In this document: one piece after another, positions 8,686 to 17,355 of the stretch
Layout: each line of letters opens with the position of its first letter
Numbering within the stretch: position 1 is the first letter of the stretch
Assembly (NCBI RefSeq): GCF_003148825.1
Contig: NZ_QGGZ01000017.1
Location: forward strand, 80,183 to 144,182
Reading direction: 5' to 3'
DNA length: 64,000 bases
DNA from: Streptomyces sp. CG 926
GTDB lineage: Bacteria > Actinomycetota > Actinomycetes > Streptomycetales > Streptomycetaceae
The notes under the pieces: generated by a model
What the model was told of the DNA's origin: nothing
The model's input: the letters and a program-made list of their open reading frames with translations, nothing else
Databases searched by the model: none
Program-made: the position numbers and the translations under genes

Positions 8686-9650
8686 AGGCCATCGTCCAGG
8701 ACATCTACGGACCGCCCGAGGTCCTGCGGACGGAAGACGTGGAGCGACCGGTTCCGCGCCGGGGCGAGGTCCTCGTACGGGTGCACGCCGCCGGCGTCGA
8801 CCAAGGCGTCTGGCACCTCATGGCGGGCAAGCCCTACGCGGTCCGCGCCGTGTCCGGCCTGCGCAGACCCAGGACCCGCGTCCGCGGCATGGACGTCGCC
8901 GGGGTGGTCGAGGCCGTCGGCCCGGACGTCACCCGCTTCCGGCCGGGCGACGAGGTGTACGGCAACTGCTCGGGGTCGTTCGCCGAGTACGCCCGCGCCA
9001 AGGAGGGCACCCTCGCACCCAAGCCGGCCGGCCTCGGTTTCGAACAGGCCGCGGCGGTGCCCGTCTCCGCGTGCACCGCGCTCGGCGCCGTACGGGACAG
9101 CGGACAGGTCAAGGCCGGTCAGCGCGTCCTGGTCCTCGGCGCCTCGGGGGGCGTGGGCAGCTTCACCGTCCAGGTGGCCAAGGCCTACGGCGCCCACGTC
9201 ACCGGAGTGTGCAGCACCGCCAAGACCGACCTGGTCCGCTCCCTCGGCGCCGACGAGGTGCTCGACTACACGCAGGAGGATCCCGTCGACGGCAGCCGCC
9301 GCTACGACGTCATCCTGGACATCGCCGGCAACCGGCCCATCGCCCGGCTGCGCCGCGCCCTCACCCCGCGCGGAACCCTCGCCATCGTCGGCGGGGAGGG
9401 CGGCGGCAACTGGATCGGCGGCAACCAGCGGCAGCTGGGCGCGATGCTGCTGTCGCCCTTCGTCGGCCACCGACTGCGCGCCCACGGCACTTTGGTCCGC
9501 AGCCGCGACCTCGAAGCCCTCACCGAACTCATCGAGGCCGGTTCGGTGACACCCGCCCTCGACCGGATATACCCGCTCGCCGAGGTACCCGACGCCATCC
9601 GCTACCTCCGCGACGGCCACGTGCGCGGCAAGGTCGCCATCCGGCTATGA
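8682..9650 (+). CDS. NAD(P)-dependent alcohol dehydrogenase / quinone oxidoreductase-like MDR protein
   Basis: 322 residues of the medium-chain dehydrogenase/reductase superfamily. The N-terminal GroES-like domain has GVDQGVWHLMAGKPY and the conserved GMDVAGVVEAVG. The Rossmann domain has VLVLGASGGVGSFTVQVAK at about 147-165. Zinc-binding cysteines are absent, as in the zinc-free quinone oxidoreductase branch, so reduction of a quinone or enone with NADPH is likely. The start ATG overlaps the XRE stop. The stop lies beside the stop of the convergent endonuclease-like gene. Confidence 0.88.
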   Translation: MKAIVQDIYGPPEVLRTEDVERPVPRRGEVLVRVHAAGVDQGVWHLMAGKPYAVRAVSGLRRPRTRVRGMDVAGVVEAVGPDVTRFRPGDEVYGNCSGSFAEYARAKEGTLAPKPAGLGFEQAAAVPVSACTALGAVRDSGQVKAGQRVLVLGASGGVGSFTVQVAKAYGAHVTGVCSTAKTDLVRSLGADEVLDYTQEDPVDGSRRYDVILDIAGNRPIARLRRALTPRGTLAIVGGEGGGNWIGGNQRQLGAMLLSPFVGHRLRAHGTLVRSRDLEALTELIEAGSVTPALDRIYPLAEVPDAIRYLRDGHVRGKVAIRL

Positions 9651-10685
9651 GTCGTCGAACCTGATGCGGGCGGCCACCGGCAGGTGATCGCTGCCGGTGG
9701 CGGGCAACGTCCAGGCCTCGGCGGCGGTCGCCGAACGGGTCAGGATCTGGTCGATCCGGGCGACCGGGAGGGCCGCGGGCCAGCTCAGGGCCAGCCCCCT
9801 ACGCGGCGCGGCCAACCGGGAGGTCAGCGGGGCGAGACCCCGGTCGTCCACCGTGCTGTTGAGGTCACCGAGCAGGATCACCCGCCCCAGCTTCTCGGCG
9901 GCGACGGCCGCACCCAACAGCCGCGCGCTCTCGTCCCGCGGGCCCGAGCCGAATCCGCTCGCCCGGAAACGGACCGACGGCAGGTGCGCCACGTACACCG
10001 CGATCTCACCCTGTGGCGTGAGCACACCGCAGCGCAGGCCACGGTCCCAGCCCTCCCCGATACCGGCGGGCCGGATGTCCACGCGGCGGACGTCGGTGAG
10101 CGGATGCCTGGACCAGAGCCCGACCGTGCCCTCCACCGCGTGGTACGGGTACGCGGCCGCCAGCGTCGCCTCGTAGGCCGGTAGCGCCGAGGGCGTCAAC
10201 TCCTCCAGGGCGATGAGATCCGGGGCGCCACCGATCAGGGCGCGCGCCGTGCCCGTGGGGTTTGGGTTCTCGTCGCTCACATTGTGTTGGAGGGCCGTGA
10301 TGTCGTGCCCGTCGCGGTCCGCCGGCAGCAGCAGTTCGCCGAAGAGGCCCGCCCACGCGGCGGCGGGCAGCAGGACGGCCACCAGGGCCGTAACCGAGCG
10401 GCGCACCAGCGCCGAGACGAGCAGGACCGGAACCGCGAGGCCGAGCCAGGGCAGGAACGCCTCCAGCGCACTGCCCAGCCGACCCACCGTGTTGGGGACC
10501 GCGGAGTGGAACACCAGCAGCGCGGCGCTCAGTACGGCGAGCCCCGCGAGGACGCGCCCGCGCGTCCAGCGCGTACGGCCCCGGGCGTCGGCGCCCCAGC
10601 GCCACCGGGCGGCGCGTCGCGCGCCGCTCCCCGCCACGGTCGGCGCCGTCGGAGCCTCACCTGAATGCCTCGGACCTTCTTCCAC
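9645..10685 (-). CDS. membrane-anchored endonuclease/exonuclease/phosphatase family protein
   Basis: About 346 residues. Three hydrophobic segments (about 38-120) precede an EEP-fold domain. Visible EEP motifs are LQHNVSDENPN, LIALEEL (catalytic Glu), VILLGDLNST (Asp/Asn) and the terminal GSDHLPVAARI (Asp-His). Relatives cleave phosphodiesters or phosphate esters in nucleic acids or lipids; the extracellular position implied by the helices suggests an exported phosphodiesterase. The start is uncertain: GTG 10685 is used, and an internal GTG near 10637 is possible. It overlaps the convergent oxidoreductase gene by six bases. Confidence 0.8.
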   Translation of the reverse strand: MEEGPRHSGEAPTAPTVAGSGARRAARWRWGADARGRTRWTRGRVLAGLAVLSAALLVFHSAVPNTVGRLGSALEAFLPWLGLAVPVLLVSALVRRSVTALVAVLLPAAAWAGLFGELLLPADRDGHDITALQHNVSDENPNPTGTARALIGGAPDLIALEELTPSALPAYEATLAAAYPYHAVEGTVGLWSRHPLTDVRRVDIRPAGIGEGWDRGLRCGVLTPQGEIAVYVAHLPSVRFRASGFGSGPRDESARLLGAAVAAEKLGRVILLGDLNSTVDDRGLAPLTSRLAAPRRGLALSWPAALPVARIDQILTRSATAAEAWTLPATGSDHLPVAARIRFDDS

Positions 10686-10799
10686 CTCGGGTACGACGCA
10701 TGATCGGGCGGCCGGGTTCCCGCCGCGCCGCATGTGGAACAGTGATCGTCCGGGGGCGACCGCACCGGGCGGTCCGCGGAGCGAGGACGGGAGACCTGC

Positions 10800-11696
10800 A
10801 TGGGTACGGCGAGGATCGCGGTCGTGACGAGCGAGGGCGGCGCCGACCAGGACGCGGATCTCCCGCTGATCCTGGAGGCGTTGCGCGCCGCAGGCCTGTC
10901 CGCGCAGGCGGTGGCCTGGGACGCCGAATCGGCGCGCTGGGACGGCTACGACCTCGTGGTCATCCGGTCGACCTGGGACTACGCGAACCGGCCGGCCGAG
11001 TTCCTGGCCTGGGCGGACAGGGCGGCCGAGGTCACCCGGCTGTGGAATCCGGCGCCGCTGGTGCGCTGGAACAGCGACAAGCGCTATCTGCTGGAACTGG
11101 CCGCGCGTGGGGTCCCCGTCGTACCGACCCGGGTTGTCGACCCGGGCGATCGCCGCGATGCGGCGGACTTCGACGGGCCGCACGGGGTGGTGGTCAAGCC
11201 GGCCGTCTCCTCGGGAGCGCGCGACACCGCGCGGTACGAGCCCGGACGCCGGGCGGACGCCGAGCGGCATGCGCGCATGCTGCTCGACCAGGGCCGTACG
11301 GTGATCGTCCAGCCGTATCTGCCGCTGGTGGAGGAGGGGGAGCGGGCGCTGATCTTCTTCGCCGGCACCTTCAGCCACGCGATCCGCAAGCAGGCCCTGT
11401 TGACGGAGGCGGGGCTGATCGACAACTTCCGGGTGCCGCACCCCGGCGCCACCCCTTACCTGCCTTCGGAGGCGGAGCTCCGTACAGCACGGGCGGCGCT
11501 GGCCGCGGTCCCGGCTCCGGGTGAGCTGCTGTTCGCCCGCGTGGACCTGGCGTTGAACGAGGCCCGGGAACCCGTGCTCATGGAGCTGGAGCTCATCGAG
11601 CCGAATCTGTTCCTGAGCATCAACCCGCAGGGGCTGCAGCGCTTCGCCGAGGCGGTCGTGGCCGCGGTGGCCGCGGGCCGCCGGGACACGCCGTAG
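10800..11696 (+). CDS. ATP-grasp family ligase-like protein
   Basis: 298 residues. The N-terminal half resembles the preATP-grasp domain (VTSEGGADQDADL; DLVVIRSTWDY). The ATP-grasp core follows, with VVVKPAVSSGARDT, the VIVQPYLPLVEEGERALIFF segment and LMELELIEPNLFL carrying Mg-binding Glu/Asn residues. The closest known type is the glutathione-synthetase/cycloserine-ligase (DcsG)-like group, which joins an acid to an amine through an acyl phosphate. The substrate is unknown. It stands alone, divergent from the EEP gene, and ends at a strong hairpin. Confidence 0.82.
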   Translation: MGTARIAVVTSEGGADQDADLPLILEALRAAGLSAQAVAWDAESARWDGYDLVVIRSTWDYANRPAEFLAWADRAAEVTRLWNPAPLVRWNSDKRYLLELAARGVPVVPTRVVDPGDRRDAADFDGPHGVVVKPAVSSGARDTARYEPGRRADAERHARMLLDQGRTVIVQPYLPLVEEGERALIFFAGTFSHAIRKQALLTEAGLIDNFRVPHPGATPYLPSEAELRTARAALAAVPAPGELLFARVDLALNEAREPVLMELELIEPNLFLSINPQGLQRFAEAVVAAVAAGRRDTP

Positions 11697-11726
11697 CGCT
11701 CCGGCCCCGTCCACGGGGCCGGAGCG
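11697..11726. terminator. strong hairpin terminator after the ATP-grasp gene
   Basis: The arm CGCTCCGGCCCCGT is followed two bases later by its exact reverse complement. It starts right after the TAG of the ATP-grasp gene and lies between two convergent genes, so it can serve both. Confidence 0.85.
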
Positions 11727-11762
11727 GGGGCCGGTAAGGTCGCGGACCCTCCCGGCCCGGGT

Positions 11763-12404
11763 CTAGTTGAGACGGTCGAGCCGTACGCGCCGGCGGCGGC
11801 GGAGCAGGAGACCCACGGCCGCGCCGGCCACGGCGGTCACCGCCACACCCGCCGTCGTCCACCAGACGGCGTACCCCCCGGTGTCGGCGGCCTGTTCGGT
11901 GGCGCCCTGCGCCGACGAGGCGGCCGGGGCCGCGGCGGACGCCGACGAGGACACCGGCGCGGCGGCCGACGGGACCGGAGCAGCCGCGGAGGCGACCGGG
12001 GTGGGGGTGGCCGGAGCCGGAGCCGGGTCCACCACGGGTACGGCCACCTCGAGTTCGCCGTGTCCCAGGGACGGGAAGCCCACGTCGACGCTCACCTTCC
12101 ACGAACCCGGAGGCAGCGCCTCGGCCGTGGTCCAGCCCGCGGGCGCCGCGGCGGCATCGCGGACCAGGCGCCAGGGCCCCATGGTGCGGGAGCCGTCGAC
12201 GCTGACCGCGTTCACGGTCGCGGCGACGGCCTCGTCGATGGCGTCCCCGTCGTTCTCCCAGGTGACGTCGGCGGTGACACGACCCTCCCGTTGCCCTGTC
12301 ACCACCACCTTCACGGTGTCACCGTGGGCGTGGGCCGCGACGGGGAGCCAGAACATGAGGCCGAGTGCGGCCAGGGCGGCCGAGAAAACGATTCGAATGC
12401 GCAT
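11763..12404 (-). CDS. secreted, membrane-anchored protein of unknown function
   Basis: 213 residues. A signal peptide (about 1-27, ending AAHAHG) is followed by a beta-rich domain of about 95 residues beginning HGDTVKVVVTGQREGRVTAD. Then comes an Ala/Pro/Ser linker of about 50 residues, a hydrophobic helix (about 180-202) and an Arg-rich tail (LLLRRRRRVRL). The layout is that of a cell-surface protein held by a C-terminal helix. I see no enzyme motif. The histidine right after the signal cleavage site is reminiscent of periplasmic copper proteins, but nothing else supports metal binding. Confidence 0.75.
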   Translation of the reverse strand: MRIRIVFSAALAALGLMFWLPVAAHAHGDTVKVVVTGQREGRVTADVTWENDGDAIDEAVAATVNAVSVDGSRTMGPWRLVRDAAAAPAGWTTAEALPPGSWKVSVDVGFPSLGHGELEVAVPVVDPAPAPATPTPVASAAAPVPSAAAPVSSSASAAAPAASSAQGATEQAADTGGYAVWWTTAGVAVTAVAGAAVGLLLRRRRRVRLDRLN

Positions 12405-12435
12405 CGTCGGGGTGCTCCGGTCAAGATGAGGGGTA

Positions 12436-12470
12436 CCGGCGGACGGCCGCTCGATGCGGCCGTCCGCCGG
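12436..12470. terminator. 15-bp perfect hairpin between two minus-strand genes
   Basis: The arm CCGGCGGACGGCCGC, a loop TCGAT and the exact reverse complement form a strong hairpin downstream of the metalloprotease gene, about 50 bases after its stop and before the next minus-strand start. Confidence 0.85.
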
Positions 12471-12519
12471 GGTGGGTTCACGCCGTCAGGGCGTCAGAAA
12501 TGCTGCGCCGTGGCAGTGA

Positions 12520-14586
12520 TCAGCCGGACTTCTGCAGGGTCCAGGCCTGCGTCGCGCGGCCGTCCGCACGCTGGAGGTCGAGCAGCCAGTACCCGTAGTA
12601 GGGGCGGTTGCTGACGGTGAGGGCGAAGCCGCCGCTCGCGTCCGTCACGGTCACCGCGCCACCGCGCGAGGTCAGCTTCCAGGCCTGCGCCTTGTTGCCG
12701 TTGCCGCAGGGCTGCTGGGAGACCCACATGCCCGCGGCGGGGGTGCCGCCCGGCTGGAGGCACTTGCCCGAGGCCACGGACTTGATGCGCACCTGGCCGT
12801 TGCCCGCGTCGTCGAAGTACCACTGCTGCTGGGCGTAGCCGTTGGTGCGGCCACCGACGAGGACGGTGCCGTCGGCGGTGCGGCCGCCCCAGACCTCCGC
12901 CGCCATGCCGGTGCTGCCGTTGCCGAGCACGTACTTGGTGCCCGGGGTGGTCGTGCCGCCGCCCGCGCCCGTCGTACGGAAGGACGCGGCCTTGCCGGGG
13001 CCGCTGTCACGGCCGGCGCTGTCGCGGACCGAGACGGTCACCTTGTAGGCGGTGCCGGGCTGCAGGTTGTAGATGCGGAGCACCTGGGACTGGACCCACG
13101 TCAGGTGCTTGCCGTTCAGCTGCACCGCGTACCAGGAGGCGCCGTCGACCTTGGGCCAGCTCACCACGACCGAGTTGGACTGGATCTGCGCCGCCGTCAC
13201 GGTCGGGCCGCCGGTGGGCTTCTTGGTCGGCGTCGGCGTGGGCTTCTTGGTGGGCGTCGGGTTCGGGTTCGGACCCGGGTCCGTGCCGCCGCCGCCCTGG
13301 GTCTTCATCAGGAACTGGTTGTCGGCGATGTTCCAGTGCGTGGCCAGGTAGCTTCCGGCCTTGGGACTGGTGTGGAAGTAGTCGTCGTGGTTGCAGTCCA
13401 GGATGTTCTCGGCAGCCTGGTTGGTGCAGACGTTGCGCATCTGGGGGTAGTACGGGGTGTCCGAGTAGCACATGACGTCGTACTCGTCCGTGCAGTGCGC
13501 GCCACGGCTGGTGTTCGGGGCGCTGTTGTTGACCGCGCCCAGGTTGTGGCCGAGTTCGTGCGCGGCGGTGTGACCGCCCCAGCAACCGGAGTCGGTGCGT
13601 CCGTAGGACGGGCCGAAGTTGCTCTGGTTGGCCTGGCCGGGCCGCTCGTCGCCCGCGAAGGTGCCGATGCCGCAGTAGACCTGGGTGTCGGCGAAGATCA
13701 TGTACTTGCGGTCACGACGGTCGAGGCCCTTGCCGGCGAGCGCGTTGTTCGTGGCGCTGAACTCGGCCAGGGCCGAGGCCGGGAGCTCGATGTTGAGCAC
13801 GGTGGGGGTGCAGTCGGCGGCCGTCACATAGCGGATGTGACGTACTCCGCCGGTCTCCTTGGCGCTCGTCGAGTAGATGAGGTCGGCGTCGGCCGCCCAC
13901 TTGCGGAACGAGGCGACGTACTCGGAGTAGCGGTCCTTGCCGGGGGCGTGGACGTAGACGACCTGCACGCGGTTGCCGGTGCTGCCGTCGCCGTCGCACT
14001 GGACGGTCTGGCCGGCGGGGCCGGCGGCGACGTTCTGGCTGCCGGCGGCGGCCGCGGGTTCGGGTGCGGAGGCCTTGGTGGCCGTCGACGCGTCGGCCGC
14101 GGGCGCGTCCTGAGGACGCCCGCCGCTTTCCTTGCTGGCCGGGTCATCGGCGGCGGGGCGGGCCGGATCGGCTGCCGGAGCCGTCTCCTTGACCGCGGGC
14201 GCGATGTCCTTCGTGATGTCGACGCCCTTGGGCGGGGCGTCGGGGCCGTGGGTGCACAGCCCGGTGTCGGTGCGGTAGACACCCACGCACCGGTCGCCCT
14301 TCGGCGCGGCCTGGAGGCCGTCGTAGATCATGCCGCTCGCGGTCTCGTTCGCGGGCGCGGCGGCGATCGGTTCCGGCTCCTGGTCACGCGCCGGCGCGGC
14401 GGCGGGCGCCTCGGCGGCGGCCTCCACCACGGGCGCGGCAGCCTGGGCGCCGTCGCCGATTCCTGAGTAGGCGATGCCTGCGGCTATCAGCCCCGCCGCT
14501 GCCGTGGCGGCAGTGGCGAGTATCAACCGCCGCGGTTTGCGACGGTGGTCGGCGGCGGCGGCAGGCCGTCTGCGACGTCCTGTCAT
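12520..14586 (-). CDS. secreted zinc metalloprotease (metzincin) with FN3 and ricin-type domains
   Basis: 688 residues. A basic N-terminus and hydrophobic segment (about 18-45) act as a signal or anchor, followed by a long Ala/Pro-rich pro-region. The catalytic domain (about 200-420) has HELGHNLGAVN and a Met-turn at EYDVMCYSD. Then come a Pro/Thr/Lys linker, an FN3 domain (about 455-540) and a C-terminal ricin B-like domain (about 555-688, with QQQWYF, CLQPGG and AQAWKL). It probably degrades extracellular protein while the lectin domain holds carbohydrate. The third zinc-ligand position holds Asn rather than His or Asp. The ATG at 14586 follows GAGGTG. A lower-GC control region lies upstream. 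Confidence 0.87.
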   Translation of the reverse strand: MTGRRRRPAAAADHRRKPRRLILATAATAAAGLIAAGIAYSGIGDGAQAAAPVVEAAAEAPAAAPARDQEPEPIAAAPANETASGMIYDGLQAAPKGDRCVGVYRTDTGLCTHGPDAPPKGVDITKDIAPAVKETAPAADPARPAADDPASKESGGRPQDAPAADASTATKASAPEPAAAAGSQNVAAGPAGQTVQCDGDGSTGNRVQVVYVHAPGKDRYSEYVASFRKWAADADLIYSTSAKETGGVRHIRYVTAADCTPTVLNIELPASALAEFSATNNALAGKGLDRRDRKYMIFADTQVYCGIGTFAGDERPGQANQSNFGPSYGRTDSGCWGGHTAAHELGHNLGAVNNSAPNTSRGAHCTDEYDVMCYSDTPYYPQMRNVCTNQAAENILDCNHDDYFHTSPKAGSYLATHWNIADNQFLMKTQGGGGTDPGPNPNPTPTKKPTPTPTKKPTGGPTVTAAQIQSNSVVVSWPKVDGASWYAVQLNGKHLTWVQSQVLRIYNLQPGTAYKVTVSVRDSAGRDSGPGKAASFRTTGAGGGTTTPGTKYVLGNGSTGMAAEVWGGRTADGTVLVGGRTNGYAQQQWYFDDAGNGQVRIKSVASGKCLQPGGTPAAGMWVSQQPCGNGNKAQAWKLTSRGGAVTVTDASGGFALTVSNRPYYGYWLLDLQRADGRATQAWTLQKSG

Positions 14587-15383
14587 GGGCACCTCAAATC
14601 GTTGTCGGAAGACTGGGTGCGCGGAAGCCTGCCAGACGAATGCCGAGGAGAATTCGGACAAACGGGGGCGTGCACCGGGAAATCATTCCGTTACCTGTCG
14701 GCACGATTTGACGAACACTCAACTGTCATTAACCGCAGGGGAGTTACGCGCGTCGCATCCTAATGGTCCAGTCCTTTCCTGGCGGGTTGTTATCAAATCG
14801 AGATATGAACCGGAGGCTTGTTGACGGGAATTCAGTCAGGAATTCACCTAATTACTACCTGCTGAATTGCCTCGGTCACGACCCGTGAGGTGCGGTGGCC
14901 GCGGAGCGCGCCGGAACGCGCCGGCACACGCCGGAGCCCCGCTGAAGGCGGTGCGAGGTCGGGTGAGTTCGACCGAAAGGTGTCGGTCGGTCCCGCAGGC
15001 GCGGGTGGTCGGCCCGCGGTTCACCCAGGGTCGACGAGGTGTCCGTCACGACGGGCTTCTCGGCGCGTGCCGCCGATGACGAGGCGGGCCGCCTCGTCGA
15101 CGGTGACGTGCCTGCGGGCGTGATGCGTGGTCCGACGGACCGACGGAACTGCTGTCGACTGCGACCGAGCGGACCCTGGAGGGGCTGAAGCAGTGGCTGC
15201 GACTGTTCGCGGGCCCTGTGGACCGACCGTCCGAGCGCAGCGGGTACGGGGCCGGTCCCGACCGGACCCGGCCCGGTAGGGCGTGCCCGGTCGGAACCAG
15301 GTCGAATGCTCCGGGCCTTGCCGGCCCGCGCTGCCCGACACCGGACGACGCGGGCTCGGCCGACGAGATCGGAAAGAGACGGC
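14587..15383. other. long intergenic region; promoter of the metalloprotease, no gene seen
   Basis: The stretch 14640-14880 is clearly AT-richer than the rest of the window and lies directly upstream of the secreted protease. It contains two GGAATTCA copies (14827 and 14841 area). From 14890 to 15383 GC is very high again and only overlapping ORFs without recognisable domains are present. I see no gene here. Confidence 0.45.
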
Positions 15384-16280
15384 CTAGCCGCCCTGGACGA
15401 TGCTCAGGTCGATCCGGGCCAGACGCTCCGGGTCGGTGAGGATGTCGAGTGCGGTGATCCGGCCGTCCTGGAAGGTGAATGCCATGACGGACAGCGCCCG
15501 ACCGTCCGCCATCGCCACCACCCCGGGAACTCCGTTGACCAGTGCCGGGTGCGCGGCCTCCGCGAACCGGGCGAAGGTGATCGCCTGGGAGGCGACCTCG
15601 GCGGCGCCGCGCCGGAGCAGCGTGGGACGGAGCGTGCCGCCGTCGGAGCGGGCCACCACATCGGGGTCGAGGACCGCGACGAGGGCGTCGAAGTCGCCGC
15701 CGCGCGAGGCGGCGAGGAAGGCGTCGACGATCGCGCGCAGGCGGGACCGGTCGGGGTCCGGGGCGGGCGCCGCGCCCTGGACGCGCCGGCGGGCCCGGCT
15801 CGCGAGCTGCCGGGTCGTGGCGGCGGAACGCCCCAGCACGGTGGCGATCTCGTCGAACGGCACGGCGAACAGGTCGTGCAGGACGAACGACAGTCGCTCC
15901 GCGGGGGCGAGGGTGTCCAGGACGACCATCAGCGCGATGCCGACCGAGTCGGCCAGCAGGATCTCCTGCTCGGGGTCGAGCCCGTCCGCGCGGCTGACGA
16001 TCGGGTCCGGAAGGCGGACCTGCCCGTCCTGGTCGTGCAGGGGATCCTCGCGCCGGGTGCCGCGTGAGCGCAGCATGTCCAGACACACCCGGCCGACCAC
16101 GGTGGTCAGCCAGCCGCCCAGGTTCTCCACCGCGGCCGCGTCGGAGCGGTTCAGTTTGAACCAGGCCTCCTGTACCGCGTCCTCCGCCTCGCTGAGCGAA
16201 CCCAGCATCCGATAGGCCACCGCCCGCAGGTGCGAGCGGTGCTCTTCGAAGCGCTGCGCCAGAACTTCCTTCTCGCTCAC
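15384..16280 (-). CDS. ECF sigma factor, ECF41 (SigJ-like) with SnoaL-like C-terminal domain
   Basis: About 298 residues. Sigma region 2 (about 10-75: YRMLGSLSEAEDAVQEAWFKL) and region 4 (about 125-175: FDEIATVLGRSAATTRQLASRARRRV) are followed by an NTF2/SnoaL-like domain of about 115 residues. That domain is the mark of ECF41, where the extension replaces an anti-sigma factor. Weak forms of the group's motifs are visible: RLPDPIV in the linker, SDGGT, and DPERL near the end. The GTG at 16280 is chosen so the protein starts at the usual point. No carboxymuconolactone decarboxylase, oxidoreductase or epimerase partner lies beside it. Confidence 0.88.
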   Translation of the reverse strand: MSEKEVLAQRFEEHRSHLRAVAYRMLGSLSEAEDAVQEAWFKLNRSDAAAVENLGGWLTTVVGRVCLDMLRSRGTRREDPLHDQDGQVRLPDPIVSRADGLDPEQEILLADSVGIALMVVLDTLAPAERLSFVLHDLFAVPFDEIATVLGRSAATTRQLASRARRRVQGAAPAPDPDRSRLRAIVDAFLAASRGGDFDALVAVLDPDVVARSDGGTLRPTLLRRGAAEVASQAITFARFAEAAHPALVNGVPGVVAMADGRALSVMAFTFQDGRITALDILTDPERLARIDLSIVQGG

Positions 16281-16374
16281 CCGTACATCCCCGTGGTCCG
16301 ATCCGTCAGTGCCGAGTCGGACGATAATCGACCGGGCAACGGACGTCGCCTGCATAAGGGTTGGGGACCCGGAG

Positions 16375-17178
16375 CTACCTCTGCGCCGAGGCTACGAGGA
16401 ACTGGCGCAGGTCGACGACCTCGTAGCCGTCGGCCACGGCGGCGTCGACGATCAGGGGAAGGGCTTCGGCGTCGAGGACGACACCGGCGCCGTTGCTGCC
16501 GACGTGCATCTGGATGATCGCCCCGGGCGCGAAGGCGTCGACGGCCCGTTCGACGGCCTTGTCGACGCTCATGCCGCCCTGCGGGCCGAGGTAGCCGTTC
16601 GTGTCGGCGCTGAACTCGATCGCCGCGTAGCCCAGGTCGTTGACGTCCGCGATGGCGTCGGGGGTGGTGGCGCTGTAGGGGAAACGGAAGAACGGCAAGG
16701 GCTCGGTCCCGGCCGCCGCCCGGATGGCCTCGTCGGCGGCGCGTACCTCGTCGCCCCGCTCGGTGGTGCTCAGATTTCTGAAGTAGGGGTGGCTGTACGA
16801 GTGGTTGCCGAGTCCGTGCCCCGCGTCGGCGATGGAGCGCACGGCCGCGGGCCGGGCCTCGGCGAACGTGCCGGTCGGGAAGAAGGTGGCGGGCAGCCTC
16901 CGCCGGCGCAGTTCGGCCAGCACCGTGTCGATCCCGTCCACGTCCCAGGCGGCGTTGAAGGTGAGAGCCAGCACCTTGCGGGAGGTGGGCAGCCGGCGGA
17001 TCTCGTCGCCCAGCAGCGAAGCCGGCGGGCGGGGACCCGCGGCCGGCCGGGCGGGGCGCGCCGGCGCCGGCGCGGCCGCAGCCGCGGCGGCCGGGGAGGA
17101 GGAGGCGAAGCCGGCGAGCCCAGCCGACCCCGCGCACAGCAGGCCCGCCAGCGCGGAGCGTCGTTCCACATCCACCAC
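16375..17178 (-). CDS. secreted polysaccharide deacetylase (NodB fold), atypical first motif
   Basis: About 267 residues with a twin-Arg-like start (VERRSALAGLLCAGSAGLAG) and an Ala/Pro-rich stretch before the NodB domain (about 75-265). Conserved parts are the metal-binding HSYSH, the RFPYS groove motif and the late Leu/His motif (IIQMHVG). The first motif, normally TFDDG, is TFNAAWD, so the usual catalytic base position is changed. Relatives remove acetyl groups from chitin, peptidoglycan or similar glycans. The GTG at 17178 has GGGGAG five bases upstream. The deacetylase fold is clear; activity is less sure. Confidence 0.85.
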   Translation of the reverse strand: MVDVERRSALAGLLCAGSAGLAGFASSSPAAAAAAAPAPARPARPAAGPRPPASLLGDEIRRLPTSRKVLALTFNAAWDVDGIDTVLAELRRRRLPATFFPTGTFAEARPAAVRSIADAGHGLGNHSYSHPYFRNLSTTERGDEVRAADEAIRAAAGTEPLPFFRFPYSATTPDAIADVNDLGYAAIEFSADTNGYLGPQGGMSVDKAVERAVDAFAPGAIIQMHVGSNGAGVVLDAEALPLIVDAAVADGYEVVDLRQFLVASAQR

Positions 17179-17355
17179 GGTCACTCCCCACGGTCGCGGC
17201 CGTCGACTCCGGCCTGCCACCGACTATGCGTCGGCACGGGCCGCGGCACCCGCAGCCGTGCCGGGGCACCCGGGTGATCTCCCCCCGGCCCGGAGCAGCC
17301 GTGCCCGCCCCTGACCGCCCGGCCCCCGCGCCCGCCCGGTCCAGGACGGGGCGGC

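Noticed and set aside
15021..15341. 106-codon minus-strand ORF between the protease and ECF41 genes
   Set aside because: No domain, no ribosome site, Arg/Pro/Ser-rich; nothing beyond chance.
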